Source: Corynebacterium pelargi (GTDB taxonomy: Bacteria > Actinomycetota > Actinomycetes > Mycobacteriales > Mycobacteriaceae). From it: DNA of 64,000 bases. The notes under the pieces are model-generated. The model was given only the letters and a program-made list of their open reading frames with translations, searched no databases and was not told the DNA's origin. Of the stretch, positions 9,844 through 18,587 are shown in pieces; the first letter of the stretch is position 1, and each line of letters starts with the position of its first letter. The stretch is taken from assembly GCF_014635485.1 (NCBI RefSeq), contig NZ_BMCX01000004.1, forward strand, positions 224,045-288,044, written 5' to 3'. A program made the position numbers and the translations under genes.

Positions 9844-10807
9844 CTACTCATCGGCAAGGCGCTGAAAGAATTCTTCCTCCGTGAGTACCTCGATAGGCGA
9901 GCCTGCATTTCGAAGCTTTGTTGCTTTTGTGAGTTTGTTGGAGGCGGACGATCCCTCCGATCAAAATTTCGGATTCGGAATGCCAACTACCAAGATCTTC
10001 GTCTTTTTCGTGAGATTCTTTTCCGAGCTTCCTCCGATCGATTCGACGAGTTTTTGGATGTCAGCGCGTTGACCGCGCTGCAGCGTGCCTGTGAAAGTGA
10101 CTCTTTCTCCCTCAAGTGCACGTGAGCTTCCGCATTCCTCGAGGAGGCCTTTGACCACCGATTGGTCTACGGTTGGTTGTGTTCGTTGGCGTGAGCGCGA
10201 CGTTCCACCGGGCGGGCATAGCTCAACAATCCTTTCGAAACCGAATTCTTCCTACATTCGGACAAAAAATCAGCCACACGCCTCAGCATCCGCACTCGCC
10301 TCGTGGGGGGGGTGAGGGCTCGCCGGGAAAATAGTGATCCAAGACTTTGTCGAGACTCTTGCGATCAATCTCATCTGCTAGGGCAAGTCGAGCCATTCGG
10401 AGGGTGCAAAGTCGTGCGTTGCTAAAGGGTGGCATGCCGCATGTCTCGTCAAGATCCTTAAGGAAGTAGCCGTCAAAAGCAATGTTGTGGGCGACGAGCG
10501 GTCGTTCTTCGATGAATTCTGCAACAGCTGGGCGAACCTCTGGCCACTTTGGAGTCTCCTCGACGTCTTTTGAAGTGATGCCGTGAATTCAAACGTTGAC
10601 CGGGTTGAAGTAATTCACTCCGGAATGCGGACGAAGCAGCGTGTAGGTGCGATCTAAAACATTTCCTTGACTGTCAAAAGCAGCCAGATCCAATGCGTAA
10701 GCGGAGCGCCGTTGCTCATTAGCTGTTTCAAAGTCAATTGCAACGAATTCTTGCGTTGGGCGTTTTCTCCAATTCCTGGATCGTGCGCTCCTAACACCTC
10801 CACCCAA
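9844..10807 (-). pseudogene. DnaQ-like exonuclease with BRCT domain, broken
   Basis: The minus strand reads EFVAIDFETANEQRRSAYA (exonuclease motif I, D-x-E), then an HGITSKDVEETP segment, PLVAHNIAFDGYFLKDLD (motif II), DAEACG (motif III region) and a C-terminal BRCT domain (GERVTFTGTLQRG, TKILVVGIPNPKF, ending EEEFFQRLADE). It is inactivated by a TGA at 10589-10591, a frameshift in a C8 tract (G8 on the plus strand near 10306-10313), TGA at 10270-10272, TAG at 10252-10254 and TGA at 9961-9963. Apart from the single frameshift the homology is continuous. The decay therefore looks recent, and this is probably an old backbone gene at the edge of the defence region. Confidence 0.8.
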
Positions 10808-10874
10808 ACCTCTACCTCAACCCCGCCACGCCCCAAGCGGGTGCAACCATCAAACCCCATCGCCACTATCGTGC

Positions 10875-10880
10875 GATACT
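10875..10880 (+). promoter_or_regulatory. -10 box, leaderless purB
   Basis: GATACT followed by 7 nt and the GTG start of purB. Confidence 0.4.
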
Positions 10881-10887
10881 AAATGGC

Positions 10888-12315
10888 GTGGCTAAAAAGA
10901 AAATCGCGAACGTCCTATCCAACCGTTATGCATCGGAGGCTCTAGCAAGCCTGTGGAGCCCCGAATCCAAGGTGGTGCTGGAACGCCAACTCTGGATCGC
11001 TGTGATGAAGGCTCAGCGCGAGCTCGGCGTGGACGTGCCCGCCGAGGCCATCCGTGCCTATGAAGATGTGGTGGATCAGGTGGATCTGGCCAGCATCGCT
11101 GAGCGCGAGAAGGTCACCCGCCATGATGTGAAGGCTCGCATCGAGGAGTTCAACGCCCTGGCCGGCTATGAGCACGTGCACAAGGGCATGACCTCGCGCG
11201 ATCTCACCGAGAACGTCGAGCAGCTCCAGGTATTCCGCTCACTTGAACTCATTCACGGCAAGGCCGTGGCTGTGGTGTCTCGCCTGGCTGAGCACGCCGC
11301 AAATTACAAAACCCTGGTCATGGCTGGGCGTTCCCACAATGTGGCAGCCCAGGCCACCACTTTGGGCAAGCGCTTTGCTTCTGCTGCAGAAGAGATGCTG
11401 GTGGCCATTGAGCGGGTAGAAAACCTGCTCAGCCGCTACCCACTGCGCGGCATTAAAGGCCCGATGGGTACTGCTCAAGACATGCTGGATCTGCTCGGCG
11501 GCGACGAGGCCAAGCTCGCCTCGCTTGAGACGCAGATCGCTGATTATCTGGGCTTTGCCAATGTGTTCGATTCCGTTGGCCAGGTCTATCCGCGTTCCTT
11601 GGACTTCGATGCCGTCTCCTCCCTGGTGCAGTTGGGTGCAGGGCCGTCGAGCCTTGCCACCACCATTCGCCTGATGGCCGGCAACGAGACTGTGACGGAG
11701 GGCTTCAAGGAAGGCCAGGTGGGTTCCTCGGCCATGCCGCACAAGATGAATGCCCGCTCCTGCGAGCGCGTGGGCGGCATGCAGGTGATTCTGCGCGGTT
11801 ACCTCACCATGTTGGCTGACCTTTCTGGCCAGCAGTGGAATGAGGGCGATGTGTTCTGCTCCGTGGTGCGCCGCGTGGCTTTGCCCGATGCCTTCTTCAC
11901 CATCGACGGCATGTTTGAAACCTTCCTCACCGTCTTGGATGAGTTCGGTGCCTTCCCGGCCATGATCGACCGCGAGCTTGAGCGCTACCTGCCCTTCCTC
12001 GCCACCACCCGCATCCTCATGGCCGCGGTGCGCGCCGGGGTTGGACGTGAGACTGCTCACGAAGTGATCAAGGAAAATGCCGTGGCAGTGGCGCTGAACA
12101 TGCGCGAAAACGGTGGGGAACAGGAGCTCGTCGAAAAGCTAGCAGCAGATGAGCGTCTACCTATGAATAAGGAAGAAATTGAGGCTGCGCTGGCAGATCG
12201 CCACGCCTTTATTGGTTCCGCCGAGTCCCAGGTGGATCGCGTCTTGGCGCGGGTGCGTGACCTGGTCAATCGTTACCCAGAGGCAGCTCAGTACACCCCC
12301 GGTGAGATCCTCTAG
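10888..12315 (+). CDS. purB: adenylosuccinate lyase
   Basis: A 475-residue enzyme of the fumarase/aspartase superfamily. It cleaves SAICAR to AICAR and adenylosuccinate to AMP plus fumarate in cytosolic purine synthesis. Landmarks are RYASEALASLWSPE at the N-terminus, the conserved TSRDLTENVEQLQ segment (about 95-107), RGIKGPMGTAQDML and the superfamily signature GSSAMPHKMN (about 279-288). The GTG start at 10888 fits the usual corynebacterial N-terminus (MAKKKIANVLSNRYA). It has no ribosome site and sits 7 nt after a -10 box, so it is probably translated from a leaderless mRNA. purC follows 60 bp downstream with its own -10 box. Confidence 0.97.
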   Translation: MAKKKIANVLSNRYASEALASLWSPESKVVLERQLWIAVMKAQRELGVDVPAEAIRAYEDVVDQVDLASIAEREKVTRHDVKARIEEFNALAGYEHVHKGMTSRDLTENVEQLQVFRSLELIHGKAVAVVSRLAEHAANYKTLVMAGRSHNVAAQATTLGKRFASAAEEMLVAIERVENLLSRYPLRGIKGPMGTAQDMLDLLGGDEAKLASLETQIADYLGFANVFDSVGQVYPRSLDFDAVSSLVQLGAGPSSLATTIRLMAGNETVTEGFKEGQVGSSAMPHKMNARSCERVGGMQVILRGYLTMLADLSGQQWNEGDVFCSVVRRVALPDAFFTIDGMFETFLTVLDEFGAFPAMIDRELERYLPFLATTRILMAAVRAGVGRETAHEVIKENAVAVALNMRENGGEQELVEKLAADERLPMNKEEIEAALADRHAFIGSAESQVDRVLARVRDLVNRYPEAAQYTPGEIL

Positions 12316-12361
12316 CCCCTGGGGCGGGGTGAAGTAAGTTTCGTGCTGAGGGCGGGAGGTC

Positions 12362-12367
12362 TACACT
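12362..12367 (+). promoter_or_regulatory. -10 box, leaderless purC
   Basis: TACACT, 8 nt before the purC ATG. Confidence 0.4.
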
Positions 12368-12375
12368 TGGCCTTC

Positions 12376-13269
12376 ATGCGCCCTCAGCTTTCTACTTACG
12401 CACATCTTTCCGCGGGCAAGGTTCGCGAAATGTACGAGATCGATGAGGACCGCCTGCTCATGGTGGTCTCCGATCGCATCTCCGCCTACGACCACATCCT
12501 GGATCCCGAGATCCCCGATAAGGGTCGCGTGCTCACCGCCATGAGCATGTACTTTTTCCACCACCTCGATTTCCCCAACCACCTCGCAGGGCCTATCGAC
12601 GACCCCGCCATCCCCGAATCTGTGTTGGGGCGCGCCATGGTGTGCAAGAAGTTGAAGATGATCCCCTTCGAGTGCGTCGCCCGAGGCTACCTCACCGGCT
12701 CTGGCCTCAAGGAATATGAAGCCACCGGCTCGGTGTGCGGAGTCAAGCTGCCCGAGGGCCTGGAAGAGGCAAGCAAGCTGCCCGAGCCCATCTTCACCCC
12801 AGCCACCAAGGCTGAGCTGGGCGATCATGATGAAAACGTCACCTTCGAATATGTCGCAGAAAAGCTGGGAGAAGCCCGCGCCAATGAGCTGCGCGAGGCC
12901 ACCTTGGCCATCTACTCCAAGGCCGCAAAGCTCGCTGAGGAGCGTGGCATTATCTTGGCGGATACCAAGCTGGAATTCGGCATCGACGAAGACGGCACCC
13001 TCGTGCTTGCCGACGAAGTCCTCACCCCCGACAGCTCCCGCTACTGGCCTGCCGATGGCTACGAGCCCGGCCAGGTCCAACCCAGCTTTGATAAGCAGTA
13101 CGTGCGCAACTGGCTCACCAGCTCCAAGTCCGGGTGGGATATGAAGTCCACCGCCACCCCGCCGCACCTGCCAGGTTCGGTAGTGGAGGCCACCCGCGAG
13201 CGCTACGTGGAAGCCTTTGAGCGCATCACCGGCAAGAAATTCAATGAATGGATCGGTTGCTGCGTCTAA
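12376..13269 (+). CDS. purC: SAICAR synthase
   Basis: Phosphoribosylaminoimidazole-succinocarboxamide synthase, 297 residues. It joins aspartate to CAIR using ATP. It shows [16 protein letters not shown] at the N-terminus, [12 protein letters not shown], the [12 protein letters not shown] signature and [12 protein letters not shown] near the end. The start is placed at ATG 12376 because the protein then begins [15 protein letters not shown] as in relatives; the frame is open further upstream to 12343. It is followed by a strong hairpin at 13288-13316. Confidence 0.97.
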   Translation: MRPQLSTYAHLSAGKVREMYEIDEDRLLMVVSDRISAYDHILDPEIPDKGRVLTAMSMYFFHHLDFPNHLAGPIDDPAIPESVLGRAMVCKKLKMIPFECVARGYLTGSGLKEYEATGSVCGVKLPEGLEEASKLPEPIFTPATKAELGDHDENVTFEYVAEKLGEARANELREATLAIYSKAAKLAEERGIILADTKLEFGIDEDGTLVLADEVLTPDSSRYWPADGYEPGQVQPSFDKQYVRNWLTSSKSGWDMKSTATPPHLPGSVVEATRERYVEAFERITGKKFNEWIGCCV

Positions 13270-13287
13270 AAAACACACAGCTTAGCT

Positions 13288-13316
13288 CGTCCCGCCTTGA
13301 TCAACGAGGCGGGACG
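13288..13316 (+). terminator. hairpin after purC
   Basis: CGTCCCGCCT and AGGCGGGACG form a perfect 10-bp stem with a 9-nt loop, followed by TTAGTGTTTT. Confidence 0.7.
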
Positions 13317-13415
13317 TTAGTGTTTTCCCACCCAGGCCTTGCGTTATTTTCACGGGAAAATGCAGATAAGCGAATCTGCTACCCTTGAACGAGGTTCATT
13401 TAGGTTTATGTCTAA

Positions 13416-14336
13416 GTGAGTCTGGATCTTTACCACTCCCGAAGAATGGAAAGTGCGGTGTTTGGCCAAAGGGTCTTAGCAGTTCGAGCACAAGGCACGT
13501 GGCGGCAGGTAGGCCTGCCCGTCATCATCGCCTTGGTGGTACTCGCCGTGCTCCCAGCAGGTTTTAGCGCCGCAAGTGCACTGATCCTGGGCGATGGATT
13601 CGGCGAACTTTTTGGTCCCTCAAGCGCGATCGGCATGATCCTCGCGGTGGTTGTTGGCGGGCTGCTGATGATCAAAGCCTCCAACCTCTCCTGGGAAGCA
13701 CTGGGTTTTAGCCGTACCGGCTGGCTCAAACACTGCCTTCTTGGCATCCTCTGTGGCTTGGTGTTGCTCAGTATCGCAGCACTGCTGATTGCGATGAGCG
13801 GCGCGGTAGCAATCTCCTGGAATTTCGAAAGCGGAATGCTCGGCCCCATCGCCATAGCATTCGTATTTTTCCTCGCCCAGGGAACCTGGGAAGAGCTGGT
13901 CTACCGCGGATACCTCATGCCGCATTTCACCCGGCGCTGGGGTGTGGTGCCTTCCATCATCATCACCTCGTTGGCGTTCGCGGCATTCCACGCCTTGAAC
14001 CCCGGGCTGACGCTGCTGCCGATTGCGAACCTGATCATTTTCGGCTTCGTCTTCGCGCTCTTTTATTTCCGCACCGGCAACATGTGGCTTGTGGGTTTCG
14101 CCCACGGTGCCTGGAATTTCAGCCAGGGTTTCTTCTTCGGATCAGAGGTGTCTGGAAACCAAGTACACGCCTCCGTACTCAAGACGGTGCCCGAGCCGGG
14201 CCACGACCTGCTCTCCGGTGGCGCCTTTGGCTTTGAGGGATCAGTGGTGACCTCACTTCTTGGTTGCGCACTGATCATCTTCCTCACCATTGGCTGGCCG
14301 AAACTTCAACCGAACGCTCAAAAAAGGATTACCTAA
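13416..14336 (+). CDS. CPBP-family intramembrane metalloprotease
   Basis: A 306-residue polytopic membrane protein of the CPBP/Abi (CAAX protease-like) family. The glutamate motif EELVYRGYLMP (about 159-169), FAAFHALNPG (His near 191) and FAHGAWNF (His near 229) are the metal-binding and catalytic signatures. Hydrophobic segments at about 25-55, 72-90, 105-130, 140-160 and 175-220 and near the C-terminus fit eight helices. Members cleave prenylated or membrane substrates or protect against self-made peptides; the substrate here is unknown. GTG at 13416 is used, ATG at 13446 is an alternative. It is followed within 12 bp by a membrane-anchored hypothetical protein and then by a PrsW-type protease, so the three are likely co-transcribed. 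Confidence 0.8.
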   Translation: MSLDLYHSRRMESAVFGQRVLAVRAQGTWRQVGLPVIIALVVLAVLPAGFSAASALILGDGFGELFGPSSAIGMILAVVVGGLLMIKASNLSWEALGFSRTGWLKHCLLGILCGLVLLSIAALLIAMSGAVAISWNFESGMLGPIAIAFVFFLAQGTWEELVYRGYLMPHFTRRWGVVPSIIITSLAFAAFHALNPGLTLLPIANLIIFGFVFALFYFRTGNMWLVGFAHGAWNFSQGFFFGSEVSGNQVHASVLKTVPEPGHDLLSGGAFGFEGSVVTSLLGCALIIFLTIGWPKLQPNAQKRIT

Positions 14337-14348
14337 AAGGAACACTCA

Positions 14349-14957
14349 ATGAAGCAAACTCCCCACTATTCCCGGCCCCAGGTTGGCTGGGCGGGCGTGA
14401 TCGTCGCCGTCGTTGCAAGCTTCTTAGCCGTGCTCATCCCCGTGAGCGTGAGCAAGATGCTTCCTCCGGTGGCAGAAAGCAACCCATCCAGCGATGTGGT
14501 GCTAGGCAACGAAGATGCCTGGCAAGTCAAGATGACCCAGGCAGATGGCGAGCCATTGCGCTGCCACAAAACTTCCAAGGGACTGCTGCAAGGTTGGGAC
14601 TGCGATGGCACCCTAGTGCTCAAACACACCATTGCAGAGTACGAGGATCCAGCGCTGGCTATCCGCAGAATTATACGGGGCGCCACCTACTCCGAGTTGC
14701 CTGAAGGCAAGGTGGAAAATCGCAACGTACAAACAGTCGTACGCCTTGATCGTGAAGAAGCCCACGCTATTGATCCTGAACTCGCAGACGATGCTCAAAT
14801 CACTGGCCTGCTCGTACCTCGCCCGGACGGCCTTGAAGGGTATAGCCCGGTGGTTTTGGTGATCGGTGATCAAGACATCGCCGACGCCGTGGTGGATTCA
14901 GTGCAAGCTCAAACCGATCCGGCCCAACTCGAGCACGGGGAGAACAACAATGACTAA
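14349..14957 (+). CDS. hypothetical single-pass membrane protein
   Basis: A 202-residue protein not recognised by family. It has a short cytoplasmic N-terminus, one transmembrane helix (about 13-35) and an exported, acidic domain with two Cys residues (ADGEPLRCHKTS and LLQGWDCDGTL) that could form a disulphide. AAAAGGAA before the ATG is a good ribosome site. It lies between two intramembrane proteases and its stop overlaps the next start by 8 bp. It may be a partner or substrate of them; that is inference from position only. Confidence 0.75.
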   Translation: MKQTPHYSRPQVGWAGVIVAVVASFLAVLIPVSVSKMLPPVAESNPSSDVVLGNEDAWQVKMTQADGEPLRCHKTSKGLLQGWDCDGTLVLKHTIAEYEDPALAIRRIIRGATYSELPEGKVENRNVQTVVRLDREEAHAIDPELADDAQITGLLVPRPDGLEGYSPVVLVIGDQDIADAVVDSVQAQTDPAQLEHGENNND

Positions 14958-15819
14958 CGCTCGCTTTGAAAATAAACCCGCACTCGTGGTGCTGATCCTC
15001 GGGTTAATCATCGGCATTCCGATTGGATTGAAATCCAGCCTTTCCATTGCGACGCATTCACCAGAAGGCCTGATCAAGGGCATTCCGATCGCGCTCGCCT
15101 ACATCGCCGTGGTGTACCTCATCGTGAGAATTTCACCCGCCTGGCCAGGTCGCCCCTTGTGGTGGGTGTTCGCTGCATTCCTTTGGGGAGCAGGTTCTGC
15201 CTCAATTTTTGTCACCTTAGCTGGTAAGTACCTGATGCAGCTCATGCGCCAACTACAACTTCCAGAATTCGGCGCATCTTTGGCAGGCGCTTTACCAGAA
15301 GAGGTTGGTAAAGCCCTTGGCGTGTTCTTGATTCTGCTGGTTGCAAAGCAGATGAACCGCCCCTGGCATGGGCTGATCGTAGGTGTGATGGTTGGCCTCG
15401 GCTTCGCAGCCCTAGAAAACCTCGGCTACGGCATCGCCGGCGGTTTGATCCACCCAGTCTCGGATATGGATGGCGCTTTGGAAACATGGATTCAGCGCAC
15501 CAAATTCGGCCCTGCGCTGCACTGCGTGTACACCGGCATCGCGGGATGGGGTATTGCCAAAGCAATGTTTACATCCGGTTGGTCGCGAGGAAAACGCATC
15601 GGTGTTGCACTCGCCTGGCTCTTGTTAAGCTTCCTGCTCCACTTCGCGTGGAACTCCGCCCCCGAGAACATCTACATCAACCTGCTCAAGATGGTCGTGA
15701 CTGCCATTATCAGCTACGGCTTGTTCATCGTTCTCTACGTTCGTGGCTGGAAGCAGGCCAAGCGCCAACGCAGCGCATCACAGCCAGCAACCCCAACAGA
15801 ACCCAGCACCCAAGCCTAA
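14950..15819 (+). CDS. PrsW-family intramembrane metalloprotease
   Basis: A 289-residue polytopic membrane protein with the PrsW signatures: ALPEEVGKALGVF (two Glu near 117-118), GFAALENLGYG (about 152-162), ALHCVYTGIAGWG (His near 191) and LLHFAWN (His near 231). PrsW proteins cut membrane proteins such as anti-sigma factors. The start ATG at 14950 overlaps the stop of the preceding gene; the frame is open upstream to 14866, but that part has no start with a ribosome site. The C-terminus is a polar, Thr/Pro-rich tail. A strong hairpin follows at 15831-15877. Confidence 0.85.
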   Translation: MTNARFENKPALVVLILGLIIGIPIGLKSSLSIATHSPEGLIKGIPIALAYIAVVYLIVRISPAWPGRPLWWVFAAFLWGAGSASIFVTLAGKYLMQLMRQLQLPEFGASLAGALPEEVGKALGVFLILLVAKQMNRPWHGLIVGVMVGLGFAALENLGYGIAGGLIHPVSDMDGALETWIQRTKFGPALHCVYTGIAGWGIAKAMFTSGWSRGKRIGVALAWLLLSFLLHFAWNSAPENIYINLLKMVVTAIISYGLFIVLYVRGWKQAKRQRSASQPATPTEPSTQA

Positions 15820-15830
15820 GTTTCCACTGC

Positions 15831-15877
15831 GCCGCTCCGGGGCATTGCACGACTGCCTGCAATTGCCCCGGGGCGGC
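15831..15877 (+). terminator. hairpin after the protease cluster
   Basis: GCCGCTCCGGGGCA and TGCCCCGGGGCGGC pair (one mismatch), and the short flanking GCA/TGC extends the stem. TTTATTG follows. Confidence 0.65.
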
Positions 15878-15977
15878 TTTATTGTTGCTTGCTCAGAGGC
15901 AAGCCTGAATGCTGCTCATTGCCTGAGGAACCTTCGCGCCTCAAGCCCGGCACCCCCAGCAATCGGACCCCACTGGC

Positions 15978-15983
15978 TACGAT
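15978..15983 (+). promoter_or_regulatory. -10 box, leaderless ptrB
   Basis: TACGAT, 7 nt before the ATG at 15991. Confidence 0.35.
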
Positions 15984-15990
15984 GGTGCGC

Positions 15991-18081
15991 ATGCTCAATC
16001 CACCCATTGCCCCCATCCATCCCAAGACCCGCACCCACCACGGCTTTGAGTTCGTGGATAACTACGAGTGGCTGCGTGACAAGGAATCGGATGAGACCAT
16101 CCAGTACCTGGAGGCGGAAAACGCCTACACCGAGCAGGAAACCGAGCACCTGGCCACGCTTCGCAAGAACATCTTTGAAGAGATCAAGAAGCACACCAAG
16201 GAAACGGACATGTCCGTGCCGCAGCGCAAGGGCGCATATTGGTATTACAGCCGCTCCGTGGAGGGCAAGAGCTATGGGCTTTCTTGCCGTGTTCCCGCTG
16301 AGCTGGGCACCTGGGTGCCGCCGGTGATCGACGAGTCCACCCCGCCTGCCGATGAGCAGGTGCTGCTCGATTTGAACGAGCTCGCCGAAGGCCACGAGTT
16401 CTTCTCCCTCGGCGCGGCGTCGATAAGCGATTCCGGCAGCCTGCTGGCTTATTCCACCGACACCTCCGGCGATGAGCGCTTCACCATCCGGATCAAAAAC
16501 CTTGATAGCGGCGAGTTGCTTGTCGACGAAATCCCCGACGCCTTCTACGGCGCGACGTGGGCGGGGGAGGACTACCTGTTTTATCAACGCGTGGACGAGG
16601 CCTGGCGCCCTGATTCGGTGTGGCGCCATAAGCTCGGCACCCCTGTTGAGCAGGACGTATGTGTGTTCCGTGAAGAAGACGGGCGCTTCAACGTCGGCAT
16701 TGGTGCCACACGCAGCGATCGCTATCTCATGATCGAGGTGGCCTCCAAGATCACCTCCGAGGTGTGGGTGCTGGAACAAACCAACCCCGAAGGCGAATTC
16801 GAGTGCGTGATTCCGCGTGAAAAGGGCAAGGAATACGACCTTGACCACGCCATCGTAGAAGGCGAGGACTTGTGGATTATTACCCACAACTTCTCCGGCC
16901 CGAACTTTGAGGTGGCCTGGGCGCCGCTGGATCGCCCCACCGAGATGACCACCCTGATCCCGCACCGCGATGACGTGCGCATCGAAGGCGTGGATACCTA
17001 CCTCGGCCAAATCGTGGTGGGCTACCGCGCAGGCGCCATCGGGCGCGTTGCGGTGATGAAGCTCGATCCTGGCTTTAGCACCTTCGAGGAGCTCGAATTT
17101 GAAGAGGAGCTCTACTCCGTGGGCTCTTCCGGCAATCCCGAGTGGGACGCACCGGTGCTGCGCATGAGCTATGGCTCTTTCACCGTGCCCGGTGAAGTCT
17201 TTGACTATGAGGTAGCCACCGGCAAACGCACCGTGCTCAAAGAGCGCGAGGTGTACCACTACAACGCCGATGATTATGTAGCCACCCGCCTGTGGGCGCA
17301 GGCCGAAGACGGCATCCGCATCCCGATCTCCCTGGTGCACCGCAAGGACCTGGATATAAGCAAACCCAACCCCACCTTGCTCTATGGCTATGGCTCCTAT
17401 GAGATGTCCATTGATCCGGGCTTTTCTGTAGCGCGCCTTTCGCTGATGGATCGCGGCATGATCTTCGCCGTGGCCCATGTGCGCGGCGGTGGCGAGATGG
17501 GCCGCGGCTGGTACGACACGGGCAAGACCGTGACCAAGAAGAACACCTTCACCGACTTCATTGCCGTGGCAGATCACCTGATCAAACGTGGTGTGACCAC
17601 ACCAGAGCAGCTTGTGGCCGAGGGAGGCTCTGCAGGCGGCATGCTCGTTGGTGCCGTGGCAAACCTTGCCGGGGATCGCTTCAAGGCCATCGAAGCCGTG
17701 GTGCCCTTCGTGGATCCGCTGACCTCCATGCTCATGCCCGAGCTTCCACTCACGATCACCGAGTGGGACGAGTGGGGCGATCCGCTGCACGAGCAGGAGG
17801 TCTATGAGTACATGGCCTCCTACGCGCCCTATGAAAACGTCGAGGCCAAGGATTACCCCAATATCTTGGCAGTAACCTCGCTGAACGACACGCGCGTGCT
17901 CTACGTGGAGCCGGCCAAGTGGATCGCCAAATTGCGTGCCACCGCCACCGGCGGGCAGTTCCTGCTCAAAACGGAGATGGTGGCAGGCCACGGTGGTGTG
18001 TCCGGGCGCTATGAAAAGTGGCACCAAACCGCATTCGAGTACGCATGGCTTGCCAATCAGGCTGCGGGCGTGCGCGAATAA
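15991..18081 (+). CDS. ptrB: oligopeptidase B (S9A prolyl oligopeptidase family)
   Basis: A 696-residue cytosolic serine peptidase that cleaves short peptides after basic residues. The N-terminal beta-propeller (about 70-410) is followed by the alpha/beta hydrolase domain. YGYGSYE, the oxyanion region HVRGGGEMGRGWYD, nucleophile GGSAGGML (Ser near 547), TSLNDTRV (Asp near 632) and GHGGVSG (His near 668) give the catalytic triad. The frame is open from 15889, but that extension is not conserved in character. ATG at 15991 lies 7 nt after a -10 box (TACGAT); ATG 15982 is the alternative. The glutathione-peroxidase-like gene begins 16 bp downstream. Confidence 0.9.
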   Translation: MLNPPIAPIHPKTRTHHGFEFVDNYEWLRDKESDETIQYLEAENAYTEQETEHLATLRKNIFEEIKKHTKETDMSVPQRKGAYWYYSRSVEGKSYGLSCRVPAELGTWVPPVIDESTPPADEQVLLDLNELAEGHEFFSLGAASISDSGSLLAYSTDTSGDERFTIRIKNLDSGELLVDEIPDAFYGATWAGEDYLFYQRVDEAWRPDSVWRHKLGTPVEQDVCVFREEDGRFNVGIGATRSDRYLMIEVASKITSEVWVLEQTNPEGEFECVIPREKGKEYDLDHAIVEGEDLWIITHNFSGPNFEVAWAPLDRPTEMTTLIPHRDDVRIEGVDTYLGQIVVGYRAGAIGRVAVMKLDPGFSTFEELEFEEELYSVGSSGNPEWDAPVLRMSYGSFTVPGEVFDYEVATGKRTVLKEREVYHYNADDYVATRLWAQAEDGIRIPISLVHRKDLDISKPNPTLLYGYGSYEMSIDPGFSVARLSLMDRGMIFAVAHVRGGGEMGRGWYDTGKTVTKKNTFTDFIAVADHLIKRGVTTPEQLVAEGGSAGGMLVGAVANLAGDRFKAIEAVVPFVDPLTSMLMPELPLTITEWDEWGDPLHEQEVYEYMASYAPYENVEAKDYPNILAVTSLNDTRVLYVEPAKWIAKLRATATGGQFLLKTEMVAGHGGVSGRYEKWHQTAFEYAWLANQAAGVRE

Positions 18082-18097
18082 AGGCAAAGTAGGGGAT

Positions 18098-18550
18098 ATG
18101 AATTTCTTTGATATCCCCATCACCTATGCCGATGGCCGTGACTCCACCATGGCCGACTTCCAAGGCCACTGCCTGCTCATTGTCAACACCGCCTCGAAGT
18201 GCGGCTACACGGAGCAGTTGGAAACCTTAGAAGAACTCTTCCAGGACTATATGCAGCGCGGCCTGTTCGTTATTGGCGTGCCAAGCGATGACTTCCAAGA
18301 AGAGCCTTTGAGCAATAAGCAGATTGCCAAGGAATACGCCAACTATGGTGTGAGCTTCCCGCTATTGGCCAAAGGCTCTTTGGATACCGCGCTGTATAGC
18401 TACCTCATTGGGGATGGCCCTGGGATTGAGTGGAACTTTGAAAAGTTCGTGGTCTCACCCGAGGGCAAGGTGGTTGGGCGTTTTGCCCCCAGCCTGGAGC
18501 CGGATGAGATGAAGGTAATTGAGGTGCTCGAAGAGCATCTTCCGGTATAA
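18098..18550 (+). CDS. glutathione peroxidase-like thiol peroxidase
   Basis: A 150-residue thioredoxin-fold peroxidase that would reduce peroxides using thioredoxin or mycothiol-type donors. The peroxidatic cysteine is in NTASKCGYT (near residue 34) and WNFEKFVVS supplies the Trp/Asn of the catalytic tetrad. The loop usually written FPCNQF is VPSDDFQEEP, so the tetrad Gln and the resolving Cys are replaced, as in a subset of bacterial homologues. ATG at 18098 follows AGGGGAT; open sequence further upstream overlaps ptrB and is not used. A perfect hairpin follows. Confidence 0.85.
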   Translation: MNFFDIPITYADGRDSTMADFQGHCLLIVNTASKCGYTEQLETLEELFQDYMQRGLFVIGVPSDDFQEEPLSNKQIAKEYANYGVSFPLLAKGSLDTALYSYLIGDGPGIEWNFEKFVVSPEGKVVGRFAPSLEPDEMKVIEVLEEHLPV

Positions 18551-18557
18551 CAACAAC

Positions 18558-18587
18558 AAACTGGGCAGTCTTTCGACTGCCCAGTTT
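18558..18587 (+). terminator. perfect hairpin after the peroxidase gene
   Basis: AAACTGGGCAGTC (18558-18570), loop TTTC, GACTGCCCAGTTT (18575-18587). No clear T-tract follows. Confidence 0.65.

Noticed and set aside
9961..10591. In-frame TGA codons in the exonuclease/BRCT gene as selenocysteine or recoding
   Set aside because: They occur together with a TAG and a homopolymer frameshift at unrelated positions, with no SECIS-like element evident; decay is simpler.
12361..13278. 305-residue antisense frame in purC
   Set aside because: Shadow with no recognisable domain.
15916..18123. 735-residue open frame on the minus strand opposite ptrB
   Set aside because: It mirrors the codon pattern of ptrB (His/Gly-rich, no domain) and is an antisense shadow in GC-rich DNA.
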